A stretch of 59,092 nt of DNA from Oscillospiraceae bacterium (GTDB lineage Bacteria; Bacillota; Clostridia; Oscillospirales; Ruminococcaceae): assembly GCA_017462785.1 (NCBI GenBank), contig JAFTQJ010000053.1, positions 1 through 59,092 of the forward strand, in the 5' to 3' direction. The first letter of the stretch is position 1. Every line of letters starts with the position of its first letter. A program made the translations under genes and the position numbers. Positions 8,682 to 18,276 of this stretch are shown here, in pieces. The notes beneath the pieces are model-generated. The model was not told the origin of the DNA and did not search any database. It worked only from the letters and a program-made list of their open reading frames with translations.

Positions 8682-9431
8682 ATGCTTGAAATCAAAGGAA
8701 AATGGGCACTTGTTACAGGTGCCAGCCGTGGCATCGGCAGACTTGCAGCAAAGTGTCTTGCACAGCAGGGCTGCAATATCGTAGCACAGAGCCGTGAGCT
8801 TTCCCACACGGAGGATCTGCTTGCAGAGCTGCGGGAAATGGGCGTTGAGGCATGTGCCGTGGCTGCGGAGCTGTCGGATACGGAGCAGGTATATGCGATG
8901 CTGCGGGAGATCGACGCAATGGGCATGCAGATCGACATCGTGCTGAACAACGCAGCTGTGCAGATCGCCTACCGCACGGATTATTTCACCACCCCCGTGG
9001 AGGATTATACCAGGAGCTTCCAGATCAACACCATCGCCCCCATGCTCATCTGCTACCACTATCTTCCGAAGATGATCGAACGGGGCTTCGGCAGAATCGT
9101 GAACACCACCAGCGGCATCCGGCTCGAACCCGAACAGGCAGGCTATTCCGCAAGCAAGGCGGCACTTGATAAGGTGACCATCGACATCGGCTCCAAGCTT
9201 GAGGGCACGGATGTCATCATCAGCCTGACCGATCCCGGCTGGTGCAGAACCGACCTCGGCGGTCCGAATGCTCCGAATGCACCGGAATCCGCCATCCCCG
9301 GCGTTGTCGTGGGTGCATTTGTCAACGATGGCAGATCCGGCAGACTTTTCTGTGCCGGCGATTTCGCAGGCATGAGCCTTGCGGATGCTGTCGCAAAGGC
9401 AGAAGCGGAAATTGCTTCTCCCTACGCATGA
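8682..9431 (+). CDS. Short-chain dehydrogenase/reductase
   Basis: 249-residue classical SDR with a Rossmann fold. Cofactor motif TGASRGIGR, NNAA after strand 4, and the catalytic Tyr-x-x-x-Lys in YSASKAALDK are all present; the catalytic Ser is in TTSGI. AGGAGG (8668-8673) sits 8 bp before the ATG at 8682, deciding the start. Substrate is unknown: family members reduce 3-oxoacyl chains or interconvert sugars and keto-sugars. Its divergence from a cupin-AraC regulator suggests a sugar-related role. A hairpin terminator follows. Confidence 0.9.
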   Translation: MLEIKGKWALVTGASRGIGRLAAKCLAQQGCNIVAQSRELSHTEDLLAELREMGVEACAVAAELSDTEQVYAMLREIDAMGMQIDIVLNNAAVQIAYRTDYFTTPVEDYTRSFQINTIAPMLICYHYLPKMIERGFGRIVNTTSGIRLEPEQAGYSASKAALDKVTIDIGSKLEGTDVIISLTDPGWCRTDLGGPNAPNAPESAIPGVVVGAFVNDGRSGRLFCAGDFAGMSLADAVAKAEAEIASPYA

Positions 9432-9440
9432 TTTTCACAG

Positions 9441-9470
9441 GCTGCTGCATGTTTTGTGCAGCAGCTTTTC
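9441..9470 (+). terminator. Terminator after the SDR gene
   Basis: GCTGCTGCA (9441-9449) pairs with TGCAGCAGC (9457-9465), followed by TTTTCTTTG. Confidence 0.85.
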
Positions 9471-9520
9471 TTTGTATTGCATTTTATGCTGCTTTCAGTA
9501 GATTTTTTGCAATTCCTACA

Positions 9521-9549
9521 TTGACCTCTGACGTTTTTTGTGTTATAAT
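9521..9549 (+). promoter_or_regulatory. Sigma-A promoter of the hybrid regulator
   Basis: TTGACC (9521-9526), 17 bp, then TATAAT (9544-9549) with an upstream TGT. Transcription should start near 9556, giving a short leader to the ATG at 9580. Confidence 0.85.
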
Positions 9550-9579
9550 GAAGTAAATGAATGATCAATGAGGTGAAAT

Positions 9580-11796
9580 ATGGAATTACAGCGACGAATC
9601 GGTATTATCATGGGCAAGGTCTACAAAGAGGTGAACCATGCCCAGCTCTGCGGCATCCTCGAACAGGCATATGCACGGGGCTTCAGTGCCTTTGTGTTCA
9701 CCCTGACCGCCGAAAATGGTGAAGCAAGGATCATGCAGGGGGAGGAAAACCTCTTCAGCCTGATTAATTTTTCCATGCTTGACGGCATCATTTACCTGCC
9801 CTACACCTTCTCTGCCGACGAGTACCGTGAATACATCGAAGCATTCCTCATGCAGCACTGCCCAAAACCGATGATCTCCATCAGCATGGAGTCCGGATTC
9901 TGTCCGAACATCTGGTATGATGACCGCCTCGAATTTTCCGAAGTCGTAAACCACCTGATCGAAGAGCACGGATGCCGGAAGATCCACTGCCTGACCGGAA
10001 ATCAGGGTCAGCCCGTTGCCGAACAGCGGCTTGCAGGCTATCGGGATGCAATGGAACGGGCAGGGCTTCCGGTCGGGGAGGAGGATGTTACATACGGTGA
10101 TTTCTGGAAATATGCAGCCCTCCAGCTTGCCGAGGAATTTGCCTGCGGTGCAAGACAAATGCCCGATGCAGTGGTATGTGCCAATGACATTATGGCGATC
10201 GCACTCTGCGATGCCTTCAAGGAATACGGCATTTCCGTGCCGGAGGATGTGCTCGTGGCTGGCTATGACGGAACACTCGAATCAAGGATCCACAGCCTTC
10301 CCGTGACGACCTACAGCACTTCATGGAAGCAGCTCGGAAGAAATGCAATGTGCATGCTGTATGAGATGATCACCGGCGAGCCGTCCCCCTGCGAACAGTT
10401 TGAGCAGGGTAAACTCTTCTGCCGCAAGAGCTGCGGCTGTGTCAAGGATATGGAGCTGACGGGCGGCGAACGCTTTGACTATCAGCGGCTGGAGGACAAT
10501 TTCACGGACAGCAACCTCTCCACGCAGTTCCTGACCGCCGACAGCCTGCACAGCTTCATCCAGAAAACCTACCACATGACCTATGTATTCCTGAAACTCG
10601 AACAGTGCGGCAATGAGATGCTCACGCTTTGTTTCTGCGAGGACTGGGACAGGGCGGAAATTGACGGTTATACAAGGTCATACCGTACAAAGGGCTATTC
10701 TGACCGGATGATCTGGATCGACTTTGAGGGCACCCGACGCATGTTCCTGACCGCACAGATGGTGCCGGAACAGGTGCTGGAGATCAAGGAGCCGTCAGTG
10801 ACATTTTTCACCGCCATGCATTTTCAGGATCGCTGCTTCGGCTATGCCCTGCTGACCCTCAAGGGAATGGCGGACGGCTTCAACCAGCACTACCTGCACT
10901 TCTGCCGTGAGATCAACAACGGACTCGAATTCCTCTGCATCCAGAACGAGCTGAAAAGCCTTGCTTACCGGCGTTATCTCTCACAGATCCGTGATGAGCT
11001 GACGGGACTTTACAACCGCAGCAGCTTCAATGAGAAATGGAAGCAGCTGAGAGAAAAAGCGAAAACCTACCACGAAGAATGCTTCATCCTCGGTTTTTCC
11101 CTCAGCGGACTGCATCGCATCAAGGAAACCTGCGGCAGTCTGGAGCGTGACAAATATCTGGTGGAATTTTCGGATATTCTGCGGAATTGCTGCCAGAATC
11201 AGGAAATGTGCTTCCGTGCACGGGAGGGCGAGTTCCTCGTCATCGGCAGTCAGAAAGCCGGAGGACAGCTCCACCAGACCGTCCTTTCCAGAATCACCAT
11301 GCAGTTTGACAAGCAGTACCAGCCGACGGAATATTCCTTCCGTCCTCGCCTGTACCATGTGACCGTGACCGACTGCACGGAGCTTTCGGACGGGGAGCAG
11401 ACGATTCGCATGATCGCAGAAATGCTCCAGAATGCCCAGAAGGGGACACTGACCTACTCCGAGCAGATGCATTATGATGATCTTGCAATGCTCCGCAATG
11501 AGATCTACCAGTTCCCCGAAAATGACTGGTCGGTGACGCTCTGCTGCCAGAAGCTGAACATCAGCTCCTCCTATTTCCAGCGAATCTACCGCAATACGTT
11601 CGGCGTGAGCTGTGCCCACGACATCCAGAAGAGCAAGCTCGACCATGCCAAAAAGCTGCTTCTGAATACGACCGATACCCTCCAGACCATCGCCCGCAAA
11701 TGCGGATATGACTATTCCCATTTCATGCGGACGTTCAAAAAGGAGATCGGCATGACCCCCACAGAATACCGGCGTGGCAAAATGACCGGAAAATAG
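9580..11796 (+). CDS. Hybrid regulator: periplasmic-binding-like sensor, degenerate GGDEF, AraC DNA-binding domain
   Basis: 738 residues with three parts. Residues 1-280 resemble the LacI/GalR sugar-binding core (VVCANDIMAIALCDAFKEYG, VAGYDGTLESR) without the usual N-terminal LacI HTH. A segment from about 467 begins RDELTGLYNRSSFNEK like a GGDEF domain, but its active site reads REGEF (about 548), so cyclase activity is unlikely. Residues 643-737 are an AraC double HTH (CGYDYSHFMRTFKKEIGMTP). There is no signal peptide, so it is cytoplasmic. It has its own promoter and terminator directly before the pectate lyase operon; control of that operon by a pectin sugar is inferred. Confidence 0.85.
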   Translation: MELQRRIGIIMGKVYKEVNHAQLCGILEQAYARGFSAFVFTLTAENGEARIMQGEENLFSLINFSMLDGIIYLPYTFSADEYREYIEAFLMQHCPKPMISISMESGFCPNIWYDDRLEFSEVVNHLIEEHGCRKIHCLTGNQGQPVAEQRLAGYRDAMERAGLPVGEEDVTYGDFWKYAALQLAEEFACGARQMPDAVVCANDIMAIALCDAFKEYGISVPEDVLVAGYDGTLESRIHSLPVTTYSTSWKQLGRNAMCMLYEMITGEPSPCEQFEQGKLFCRKSCGCVKDMELTGGERFDYQRLEDNFTDSNLSTQFLTADSLHSFIQKTYHMTYVFLKLEQCGNEMLTLCFCEDWDRAEIDGYTRSYRTKGYSDRMIWIDFEGTRRMFLTAQMVPEQVLEIKEPSVTFFTAMHFQDRCFGYALLTLKGMADGFNQHYLHFCREINNGLEFLCIQNELKSLAYRRYLSQIRDELTGLYNRSSFNEKWKQLREKAKTYHEECFILGFSLSGLHRIKETCGSLERDKYLVEFSDILRNCCQNQEMCFRAREGEFLVIGSQKAGGQLHQTVLSRITMQFDKQYQPTEYSFRPRLYHVTVTDCTELSDGEQTIRMIAEMLQNAQKGTLTYSEQMHYDDLAMLRNEIYQFPENDWSVTLCCQKLNISSSYFQRIYRNTFGVSCAHDIQKSKLDHAKKLLLNTTDTLQTIARKCGYDYSHFMRTFKKEIGMTPTEYRRGKMTGK

Positions 11797-11800
11797 CCCT

Positions 11801-11835
11801 ATCCCCCTGCTGTGTATGCGGCAGGGGGATTTTTG
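11801..11835 (+). terminator. Terminator after the hybrid regulator
   Basis: ATCCCCCTGC (11801-11810) pairs with GCAGGGGGAT (11821-11830), followed by TTTTTGG. Confidence 0.9.
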
Positions 11836-11870
11836 GATAGAAAATGCAATAAAGTTAAAGAAATTTGCAA

Positions 11871-11899
11871 TTGTTTTCTTTTTGAGGATGTGCTATAAT
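11871..11899 (+). promoter_or_regulatory. Promoter of the pectate lyase operon
   Basis: TTGTTT (11871-11876), 17 bp, TATAAT (11894-11899) with TGC before it. The -35 is poor (3 of 6) while the -10 is perfect, a pattern common at activator-dependent promoters; activation by the upstream AraC-type regulator is inferred. Confidence 0.7.
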
Positions 11900-11971
11900 A
11901 TTTAAAAAGTACATCTTCTGTTAATAATTATGAGCGAAAATGCAGAGAAACAGATAACGGGGGGAATCGTT

Positions 11972-14900
11972 ATGAAGAAGAGAAATTTCATCCGCAAAAC
12001 CGCAGCATGGCTCAGTGCACTGGCAATGCTCACCGGTGCAGTACCTGCACTCGACCTGAATGCACCGGAGATCAGCGTTTCTGCGTCCGACACGGGCAGC
12101 CGCATTCTGGTTGACCTGAACAAGAATGACGGCAGAAAGGCATCCTATGCGAGAAATGCCAACAACTGGATCGTTGTCGGCGAAACCAGTGCCACGACCA
12201 CCATCAACGGCGTATCTCTGGAGCTGAGTGCCAGCGGCGGCTCGCTCCGCATGGAGAACAACAAGAAGCTCCAGAAGCAGAGTCTGGAATACTCCTATCT
12301 GACCATGGACGGTGCGACCGTGGATACCACCGGCGGCGGTACACTGACCCTGAAGATCAGCGGTCTGTCCAACGGCACACATACCGTCAAGACCTACCAC
12401 AGTGCAACGGGCAACGAGTCCGTCAGCGGTATTTCCGTCAGTGCCAGCGGCGGCACATCCCAGAGCGGCATCAGCTGCCCGAATCAGGTGAAAAATCCCG
12501 ATGATGCGGGTATCGGCTATGTTACATTCACCGGCACCTCCACCACCATCACCATCAAGGCATCCAGCGGCAATGCATGGCTTAACGCCTTTGAGATCGA
12601 CGGCGGCGACCCGATCAAGGGCGTGAACCATGTGTACCCCGAGGATCAGGAGCTGCACCACCTGCGTGAAGAGGGTCTGAGCTGGAAGGCAGGCAGCGGT
12701 GCCGCAAGCCATAATGTTTATATCGGCACAAGCTGTGCGAGCGTGGAAAATGCGACCACATCCTCGCCGGAATTCAAGGGCAGTCAGACCGGAACGACCT
12801 ATGCACTGGACGAAACCTACCAGTCCTATGTGACCTACTACTGGCGTGTCGATACCGTTGACAGCAGCGGCAATGTCATCAAGGGTTCTGTGAATTCCTT
12901 CAACGTGGCAAGACTTGCGTTCCCCACAGCCGAGGGCTACGGCAGATTCGCAAGAGGCGGTCAGGGCGGTGTGGTCGTGCATGTCACCAACCTCAAGGAT
13001 GACGGCAGCGAAGGCTCCCTCCGCTGGGCACTCTGCGATGCAAAGTGGCAGACTGCGGACTGGAGGGGCGTTCCGAGAATCGTGGTATTTGATGTCGGCG
13101 GTGTCATTGAGCTGACGGATACGCTCTGTATTCCGGATAACGCAGGTCAGGTCTATATTGCAGGTCAGACCGCACCCGGTGACGGCATCACGCTCATCAA
13201 GCACGACTTCGGTGCAATGGGAACATCCGATGTCATCATCCGTGACATCCGTGTCCGTGTCGGTGATTCCAACGGCGTATCCACCGGCGGTATGGGACTT
13301 GCAAGCTGCAACAATGCCATCGTTGATCACTGCTCCATTTCGTGGGCGACCGATGAGGGTTTCAGCTCCAGAAATGCAGCAAATATCACATTCCAGTGGA
13401 ACATCATCGGTGAATCCCTGAATGAATCCGTACATTACAATGCAGACAACAGAAATGAAACCGAACCTCATTCATTTGCAGCCTCCATCGGCGGCTACAC
13501 GGGCAGCTATCATCACAATCTGCTGATCGACTGTACCGGACGCAACTGGTCGCTTGCCGGTGCAATGGAGCAGGATGCAGTGACCTACGGCGGTCACACG
13601 GACATCCGCAACAATGTTGTCTACAACTGGCGTGACCGAACCACGGACGGCGGTGTCCGCAGACTGAACTTTGTCAACAACTACTACAAGGCGGGCGAAG
13701 TCAGCAATACCAACATGCATGTTGTTTCCATTGACGGCAACGAGCTGAACACCTCCGATATGCAGAAAATGTATGTTTCCGGCAATATGATGGTTGCAAA
13801 GAACGGCTCTGTTCTCCTCGCATCCACCGATAATGCATGGGATAAGGGCAAGGCAGTTTCCGGCGGCAAGAATTCCACCAATGCCGATGTCCGCAGCGAT
13901 TCTCCGTTCTTTGAATCCTATGTCAATACACAGTCCGCAGAGGATGCTTATAAGAGCGTCATTGCAGGCGTAGGTGCCGGCGGCGGCTCCGCAGCAGGCT
14001 GGGACTACATCGACAGCCGCTATATCAACGAAGTATCCAAGACCACCTATACCTTTACCGGCAGCAAGGCAGGTCTGAAGGGCATCATCGACAGCCAGAA
14101 CGATGCCGGCGGTTATCCCAGCAGCTCTAATTTTGCACACAGCAGTGACGGCGTTTGCAATGCGGCAAATGATACCGACCGTGACGGTATGCCCAATACA
14201 TGGGAGGAGGCACACGGTCTGAACCCGAACGATGCCTCAGACGGCAGCATCAACAGCCTTTCTCCGGACGGCTACACCAACGTGGAAATGTTCCTCAATG
14301 AGCTTTGCGGTGACGAAGTGAACTACGGCGAACCGCCCGTGATCGGAAAGACCGGTGCTGTGATCGACACCGCACACAAGTACACCATCACCAATGTCGG
14401 CTCCGGTCTGCCGCTGGCAGCTGCCGGAAGCGTGGCAGAGGCTGGAACGGACGTACAGCAGACCAAGAACGGTGCGGACGGCTGGACACTGGAGGATGCA
14501 GGAAACGGCTATTACAGAGTTTACTCCGAGCTGGGCGACGGCAAGACCTATCTGCTTGACCTTGCAATGGGCGATCCGGCAAACGGCACCAACATCGGCA
14601 TCTGGACGGATACCGCATGTGATGCACAGCTCTTCAAATTCGTGGACAACGGCGACGGCACCTATACCATCTGCACCAAGGCAACCGCCGATGAAAGCGG
14701 TCTTGGCATCGCATCAGGTTCCACCGAGGACGGTGCATCCGTCATCCAGTGGGCATGTGACGGCACGGACAACCAGAAGTGGACACTCACCATCAAGGTT
14801 GACCCCATCAGCGGCAGACTGGTGCAGGATCTCATCGTGAAAGATCTGACCTATAACAAGGACAGATGGAACTACAAGGACTGGGCACTGGATACTGAAA

Positions 14901-15610
14901 CCGCAGCGGGGGACCTCGTATACGGTGACAGAGATGCGACCTATGTGACACTTCCGGAGGAAGTCCTCGGCGGTGAGCACATCCTGACCGCATGCGACCA
15001 TAAGTTTGCAGCAGGCACACTGGCAGCATTCACAGCCGGTGCGGATATGACCGTATATGCAGCATTTGACCAGCGTGTCGCCGCTGCTCCTGCATGGCTC
15101 TCCGGCTGGACGCTGACCGATCTGACCGCAGTCAACAGCAATGATGTGACCTTTGTATTCTATGCAAAGGAAGTCAAAGCCGGCGATACCGTAACACTCG
15201 GTGAGAACGGACAGTCCGCATCCTGCGTGAACTATACCGTATTTGCCGCAGAAGCAAAGGCAGCGGAAACAACAACTGAGCCGACAGAAGCCACCGCAGC
15301 TCCGACAGAAACCACCGCAGCACCGACAGAAACCACCGCAGCACCGACAGAAACAACACCCGAACCCACGGAAACCACTACGAGCGAACAGCCGGATGTG
15401 ACACCGACATTGTGCGGTGATGCGAACTGTGATGGTGCAGTCAGCATTGCGGATGTACTTGCACTCAATAGAAATCTGATGACGGGCGAAAAACTGACCG
15501 AGCAGGGTGCACTGAATGCGGACACGGACGGCGATGGAAAGCCCACCTCCGCAGATGCAATGAACATTCTCAAACATGCCATCGGCATCATTAAAAGCCT
15601 TCCCCTCTAA
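11972..15610 (+). CDS. Multidomain secreted PL1-type pectate lyase with ricin-like domain and type I dockerin
   Basis: 1212 residues. The start at 11972 follows a GGGGGG site and opens a signal peptide. Order: beta-sandwich of galactose-binding type (about 40-215); FnIII-like segment (about 220-310); parallel beta-helix pectate lyase (about 316-690; AEGYGRFARGGQGGV, VDHCSISWATDEGFSSRN); Ca-binding-like DTDRDGMPNTWEEAHGLNP (about 734); ricin-type lectin (about 800-940); a module shared with the next gene (about 947-1096); TEPTE/APTETT linker; dockerin with two loops (GDANCDGAVSIADVLALNRN and DTDGDGKPTSADAMNILK). It should cleave de-esterified homogalacturonan while docked on a scaffoldin cohesin. 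Only 18 bp separate it from the next lyase. Confidence 0.92.
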   Translation: MKKRNFIRKTAAWLSALAMLTGAVPALDLNAPEISVSASDTGSRILVDLNKNDGRKASYARNANNWIVVGETSATTTINGVSLELSASGGSLRMENNKKLQKQSLEYSYLTMDGATVDTTGGGTLTLKISGLSNGTHTVKTYHSATGNESVSGISVSASGGTSQSGISCPNQVKNPDDAGIGYVTFTGTSTTITIKASSGNAWLNAFEIDGGDPIKGVNHVYPEDQELHHLREEGLSWKAGSGAASHNVYIGTSCASVENATTSSPEFKGSQTGTTYALDETYQSYVTYYWRVDTVDSSGNVIKGSVNSFNVARLAFPTAEGYGRFARGGQGGVVVHVTNLKDDGSEGSLRWALCDAKWQTADWRGVPRIVVFDVGGVIELTDTLCIPDNAGQVYIAGQTAPGDGITLIKHDFGAMGTSDVIIRDIRVRVGDSNGVSTGGMGLASCNNAIVDHCSISWATDEGFSSRNAANITFQWNIIGESLNESVHYNADNRNETEPHSFAASIGGYTGSYHHNLLIDCTGRNWSLAGAMEQDAVTYGGHTDIRNNVVYNWRDRTTDGGVRRLNFVNNYYKAGEVSNTNMHVVSIDGNELNTSDMQKMYVSGNMMVAKNGSVLLASTDNAWDKGKAVSGGKNSTNADVRSDSPFFESYVNTQSAEDAYKSVIAGVGAGGGSAAGWDYIDSRYINEVSKTTYTFTGSKAGLKGIIDSQNDAGGYPSSSNFAHSSDGVCNAANDTDRDGMPNTWEEAHGLNPNDASDGSINSLSPDGYTNVEMFLNELCGDEVNYGEPPVIGKTGAVIDTAHKYTITNVGSGLPLAAAGSVAEAGTDVQQTKNGADGWTLEDAGNGYYRVYSELGDGKTYLLDLAMGDPANGTNIGIWTDTACDAQLFKFVDNGDGTYTICTKATADESGLGIASGSTEDGASVIQWACDGTDNQKWTLTIKVDPISGRLVQDLIVKDLTYNKDRWNYKDWALDTETAAGDLVYGDRDATYVTLPEEVLGGEHILTACDHKFAAGTLAAFTAGADMTVYAAFDQRVAAAPAWLSGWTLTDLTAVNSNDVTFVFYAKEVKAGDTVTLGENGQSASCVNYTVFAAEAKAAETTTEPTEATAAPTETTAAPTETTAAPTETTPEPTETTTSEQPDVTPTLCGDANCDGAVSIADVLALNRNLMTGEKLTEQGALNADTDGDGKPTSADAMNILKHAIGIIKSLPL

Positions 15611-15628
15611 CGATAAGGAGTGAATGAT

Positions 15629-18136
15629 ATGCTTCAGAAACTGAAAAGAAGTCTTGCGGTTCTGACCGCAGCATTTACCGCAATTTCCGCAGCGGCTCTG
15701 CTTCCTGAAACCAAGGAAGCAGTACCGGCTGACGCTGCCTCGGCAGTGCTCGCATTCCCCGGTGCAGTCGGCGGCGGCAAATATGCAACCGGCGGCAGGG
15801 GCGGCGAGATCTACCATGTTACCAACCTCAATGACAGCGGTGCAGGCTCCCTGCGTGACGCTGTGAGCCAGTCCAACCGCATCGTTGTATTCGATGTCAG
15901 CGGTACGATCGAGCTGCAAAGCAATATCGTCTGCCAGAGCAATATTACCATTGCCGGACAGACAGCCCCCGGCGGCTCCGGCGTGACCCTGAAAAACTAC
16001 AAGCTGGGTCTGGGCGGCACCAACTGCATCGTCCGCTACCTCAGCTCCCGTCCGGGTCCCTATAAGGCTACCAGCTCCGGCAATGACGCACTCGGCGGTG
16101 CTGGCGGCAGCAACTGCATCCTCGACCATTGCTCCATCGGCTGGGCATCGGATGAACAGTGGGGTCTGTATTCCAAGAATGACAACTACACCCTCCAGTA
16201 CTCCGTCATCGGTCCTGCCAATTCGTGGGGCGGTCACGCAAAGGGCGTGCACGGCTTCGGCATCATGTTCGGACGTGCCAACTTCACCTTTGACCACAAC
16301 CTGATCATCCACTGCGTATCCAGAAACTTCCGTGGCAAGGTCACCGACCAGAATGCAGCGGACTTCACCAACAATGTCATCTATGACTGGGGCTACCAGA
16401 CGACCTATGGCACGGTGGGACATATCAACTATGTCAACAACACCCTCAAGGCTGGTAACTCCACCACCGGAGCCTATCACTATGCACAGGTTTCCGACAA
16501 TGAGAATTTCGCATTCTATCTGAACGGCAACCGCATCCTGAACAAGGACGATTCCGTCCGCAATGCGGAGAACAGCAACTGGTCCGCAATGACCTACAAT
16601 GGCAGCAAATCCGAAGCCACCACCCGTGTGGATAACCATTTCCCGATCAATGTGAACGGTGCGGATGTTTCCACTGTCCTGACAGCGGAGAGTGCGGAGG
16701 ATTCCTACAACCACGTTATCAGCTTTGCCGGCAACGGCATTGCCCCGACACTCCGAACAGCGATCGACCAGCAGTGTGCGGACGAAACCCTCAACGGCAC
16801 AGGCTCCTGCTCCGGCACCGCAGCCTATGATTCCTCCGTTACCGATCTTGACAAGTACAAGATCGCATGCGGCGTGACCTATGACTATCCGGCAGCAGTC
16901 CTGACAAAGACCATCACTGACAGCGACAATGACGGCATGCCCGACGAATGGGAAGAGGCAAGAGGTCTGAACCCCAATGATGCCAGCGATACCAACGGCG
17001 ACTACTGCGGTCAGGGCTACACCAATATTGAATACTACCTCAACGACCTGACCATTGATTCCTTCCCCGTGGGTGTTGTGACACCCTCTCCGGAAACCGC
17101 AGAGCTTGTGACGATCTCCGCATTCGAGCAGATCGAAGCAGAGAATTTCTCCGCACAGTCCGGCATCCTCGCAGAGGATTGTCCCGACGGCGGTCAGAAT
17201 ATCGGCTATGTGGAAAGCGGCGATCATATCATGTTCCGCCGTGTGGATTTTGCAGAGGGAGCAAAGAGCTTTACTGCAAGAGTATCCGGCAATCCGGCAG
17301 CCATTGAGCTGTATACGGATGCACTCGACACCCCCGTGGCGACCTGCCAGTTTGCGGGCACCAGCGGTTATTCCGAGTATCAGGATGTATCCTTCAATAT
17401 CGGTAATCTCACCGGCGTGCATGATCTGTATCTCAGATTCACCGGCGGCGAGGGGTATCTGCTGAATATGAACTGGTTCACCTTCGGCAGGGATGCCATT
17501 CCGATGAACGGCAGACTGTTCACAAATCTCCTTGTCAATGACAGTACCTGTGGCTCCAGCTGGTCCATCGCAGACAATGCACAGGTCGGTTCGCTCCTGT
17601 ACGGCGACCGTGACGCAGTGATCACCGCAATGCCAGAGCTGCTGACGGGTGCAGAAATGATTCAGACTGCATGTGATTCCAAAAACTTTACAGGGGATCA
17701 GGCAGCATTCACCGCAGGTGCGGACATGGATGTCTATGTTGCAATGGATACCCGAGTGACAGCACCTCCTGCGTGGCTCTCCGACTGGAACGCCACCGTT
17801 CTGACACTCACCAACAGCAAGGATGTTACCTTCACGCTCTACAAGAGGATCTGCAAGCAGGGTGAAACCATTACACTCGGCACGAACGGTCAGTCCTCCG
17901 GCTGTGTGAACTACGCTGTGTTTGCGGTGGATGTATCCCAGCCCGAACAGATCACCGGTGACGTTGACCTTGACGGCGATCTCAAGGTACTCGATGTCAT
18001 TCTCTACCAGAAAGTACTGCTCAACCGTGAGAAATTCACCGCCGAACAGTCCGCAATGGCGGATCTGAATGCGGACGGCAGACAGGATGCTTTTGATCTT
18101 GCACACCTGAAGCGTCTGTTGATTACCAAGCCATAA
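15629..18136 (+). CDS. Secreted PL1-type pectate lyase with CBM6-like module and dockerin
   Basis: 835 residues. AAGGAG at 15615-15620 lies 8 bp before the ATG at 15629. Order: signal peptide; beta-helix lyase (about 40-430; FPGAVGGGKYATGGRGGE, LDHCSIGWASDEQWG); DSDNDGMPDEWEEARGLNP linker (about 430); CBM6/35-like beta-sandwich (about 494-620; EQIEAENFSAQSG, ending LLNMNWFTFG); the module shared with the upstream enzyme (about 627-769); dockerin (about 774-835; GDVDLDGDLKVLDVILYQK and ADLNADGRQDAFDLAHLKR). It is the second gene of the operon, and a strong hairpin follows. It likely works with the upstream enzyme on pectin within a cellulosome. Confidence 0.92.
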   Translation: MLQKLKRSLAVLTAAFTAISAAALLPETKEAVPADAASAVLAFPGAVGGGKYATGGRGGEIYHVTNLNDSGAGSLRDAVSQSNRIVVFDVSGTIELQSNIVCQSNITIAGQTAPGGSGVTLKNYKLGLGGTNCIVRYLSSRPGPYKATSSGNDALGGAGGSNCILDHCSIGWASDEQWGLYSKNDNYTLQYSVIGPANSWGGHAKGVHGFGIMFGRANFTFDHNLIIHCVSRNFRGKVTDQNAADFTNNVIYDWGYQTTYGTVGHINYVNNTLKAGNSTTGAYHYAQVSDNENFAFYLNGNRILNKDDSVRNAENSNWSAMTYNGSKSEATTRVDNHFPINVNGADVSTVLTAESAEDSYNHVISFAGNGIAPTLRTAIDQQCADETLNGTGSCSGTAAYDSSVTDLDKYKIACGVTYDYPAAVLTKTITDSDNDGMPDEWEEARGLNPNDASDTNGDYCGQGYTNIEYYLNDLTIDSFPVGVVTPSPETAELVTISAFEQIEAENFSAQSGILAEDCPDGGQNIGYVESGDHIMFRRVDFAEGAKSFTARVSGNPAAIELYTDALDTPVATCQFAGTSGYSEYQDVSFNIGNLTGVHDLYLRFTGGEGYLLNMNWFTFGRDAIPMNGRLFTNLLVNDSTCGSSWSIADNAQVGSLLYGDRDAVITAMPELLTGAEMIQTACDSKNFTGDQAAFTAGADMDVYVAMDTRVTAPPAWLSDWNATVLTLTNSKDVTFTLYKRICKQGETITLGTNGQSSGCVNYAVFAVDVSQPEQITGDVDLDGDLKVLDVILYQKVLLNREKFTAEQSAMADLNADGRQDAFDLAHLKRLLITKP

Positions 18137-18154
18137 CAATTCCATCCTTTCTAT

Positions 18155-18195
18155 ACTGCCATCCCTCGGCTCTTCTTTGAGGGATGGCAGTTTTC
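18155..18195 (+). terminator. Terminator of the pectate lyase operon
   Basis: ACTGCCATCCCTC (18155-18167) pairs with GAGGGATGGCAGT (18179-18191), followed by TTTTCTT. It directly abuts the -35 of the plsY promoter. Confidence 0.92.
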
Positions 18196-18224
18196 TTGAC
18201 ATTTTTTCTCATTTGATGTATAAT
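18196..18224 (+). promoter_or_regulatory. Consensus sigma-A promoter of plsY
   Basis: TTGACA (18196-18201), 17 bp, TATAAT (18219-18224): a perfect consensus. Start of transcription near 18231. Confidence 0.92.
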
Positions 18225-18276
18225 ATAGTAGTGAATCAATATGTTTCGGCATCCAATGCAGAAAGGAGTCAATGGT

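Noticed and set aside
11921-14215. Two minus-strand open frames opposite the first pectate lyase
   Set aside because: No start sites, no domains, and complete overlap with a well-supported gene.
14714-18202. Very long open frame on the minus strand (over 1100 codons)
   Set aside because: It is fully antisense to the two pectate lyases, whose domains and ribosome sites are clear. Its translation is Cys/Ile/Gly-rich with no domain, an effect of GC-biased codons in the real genes.
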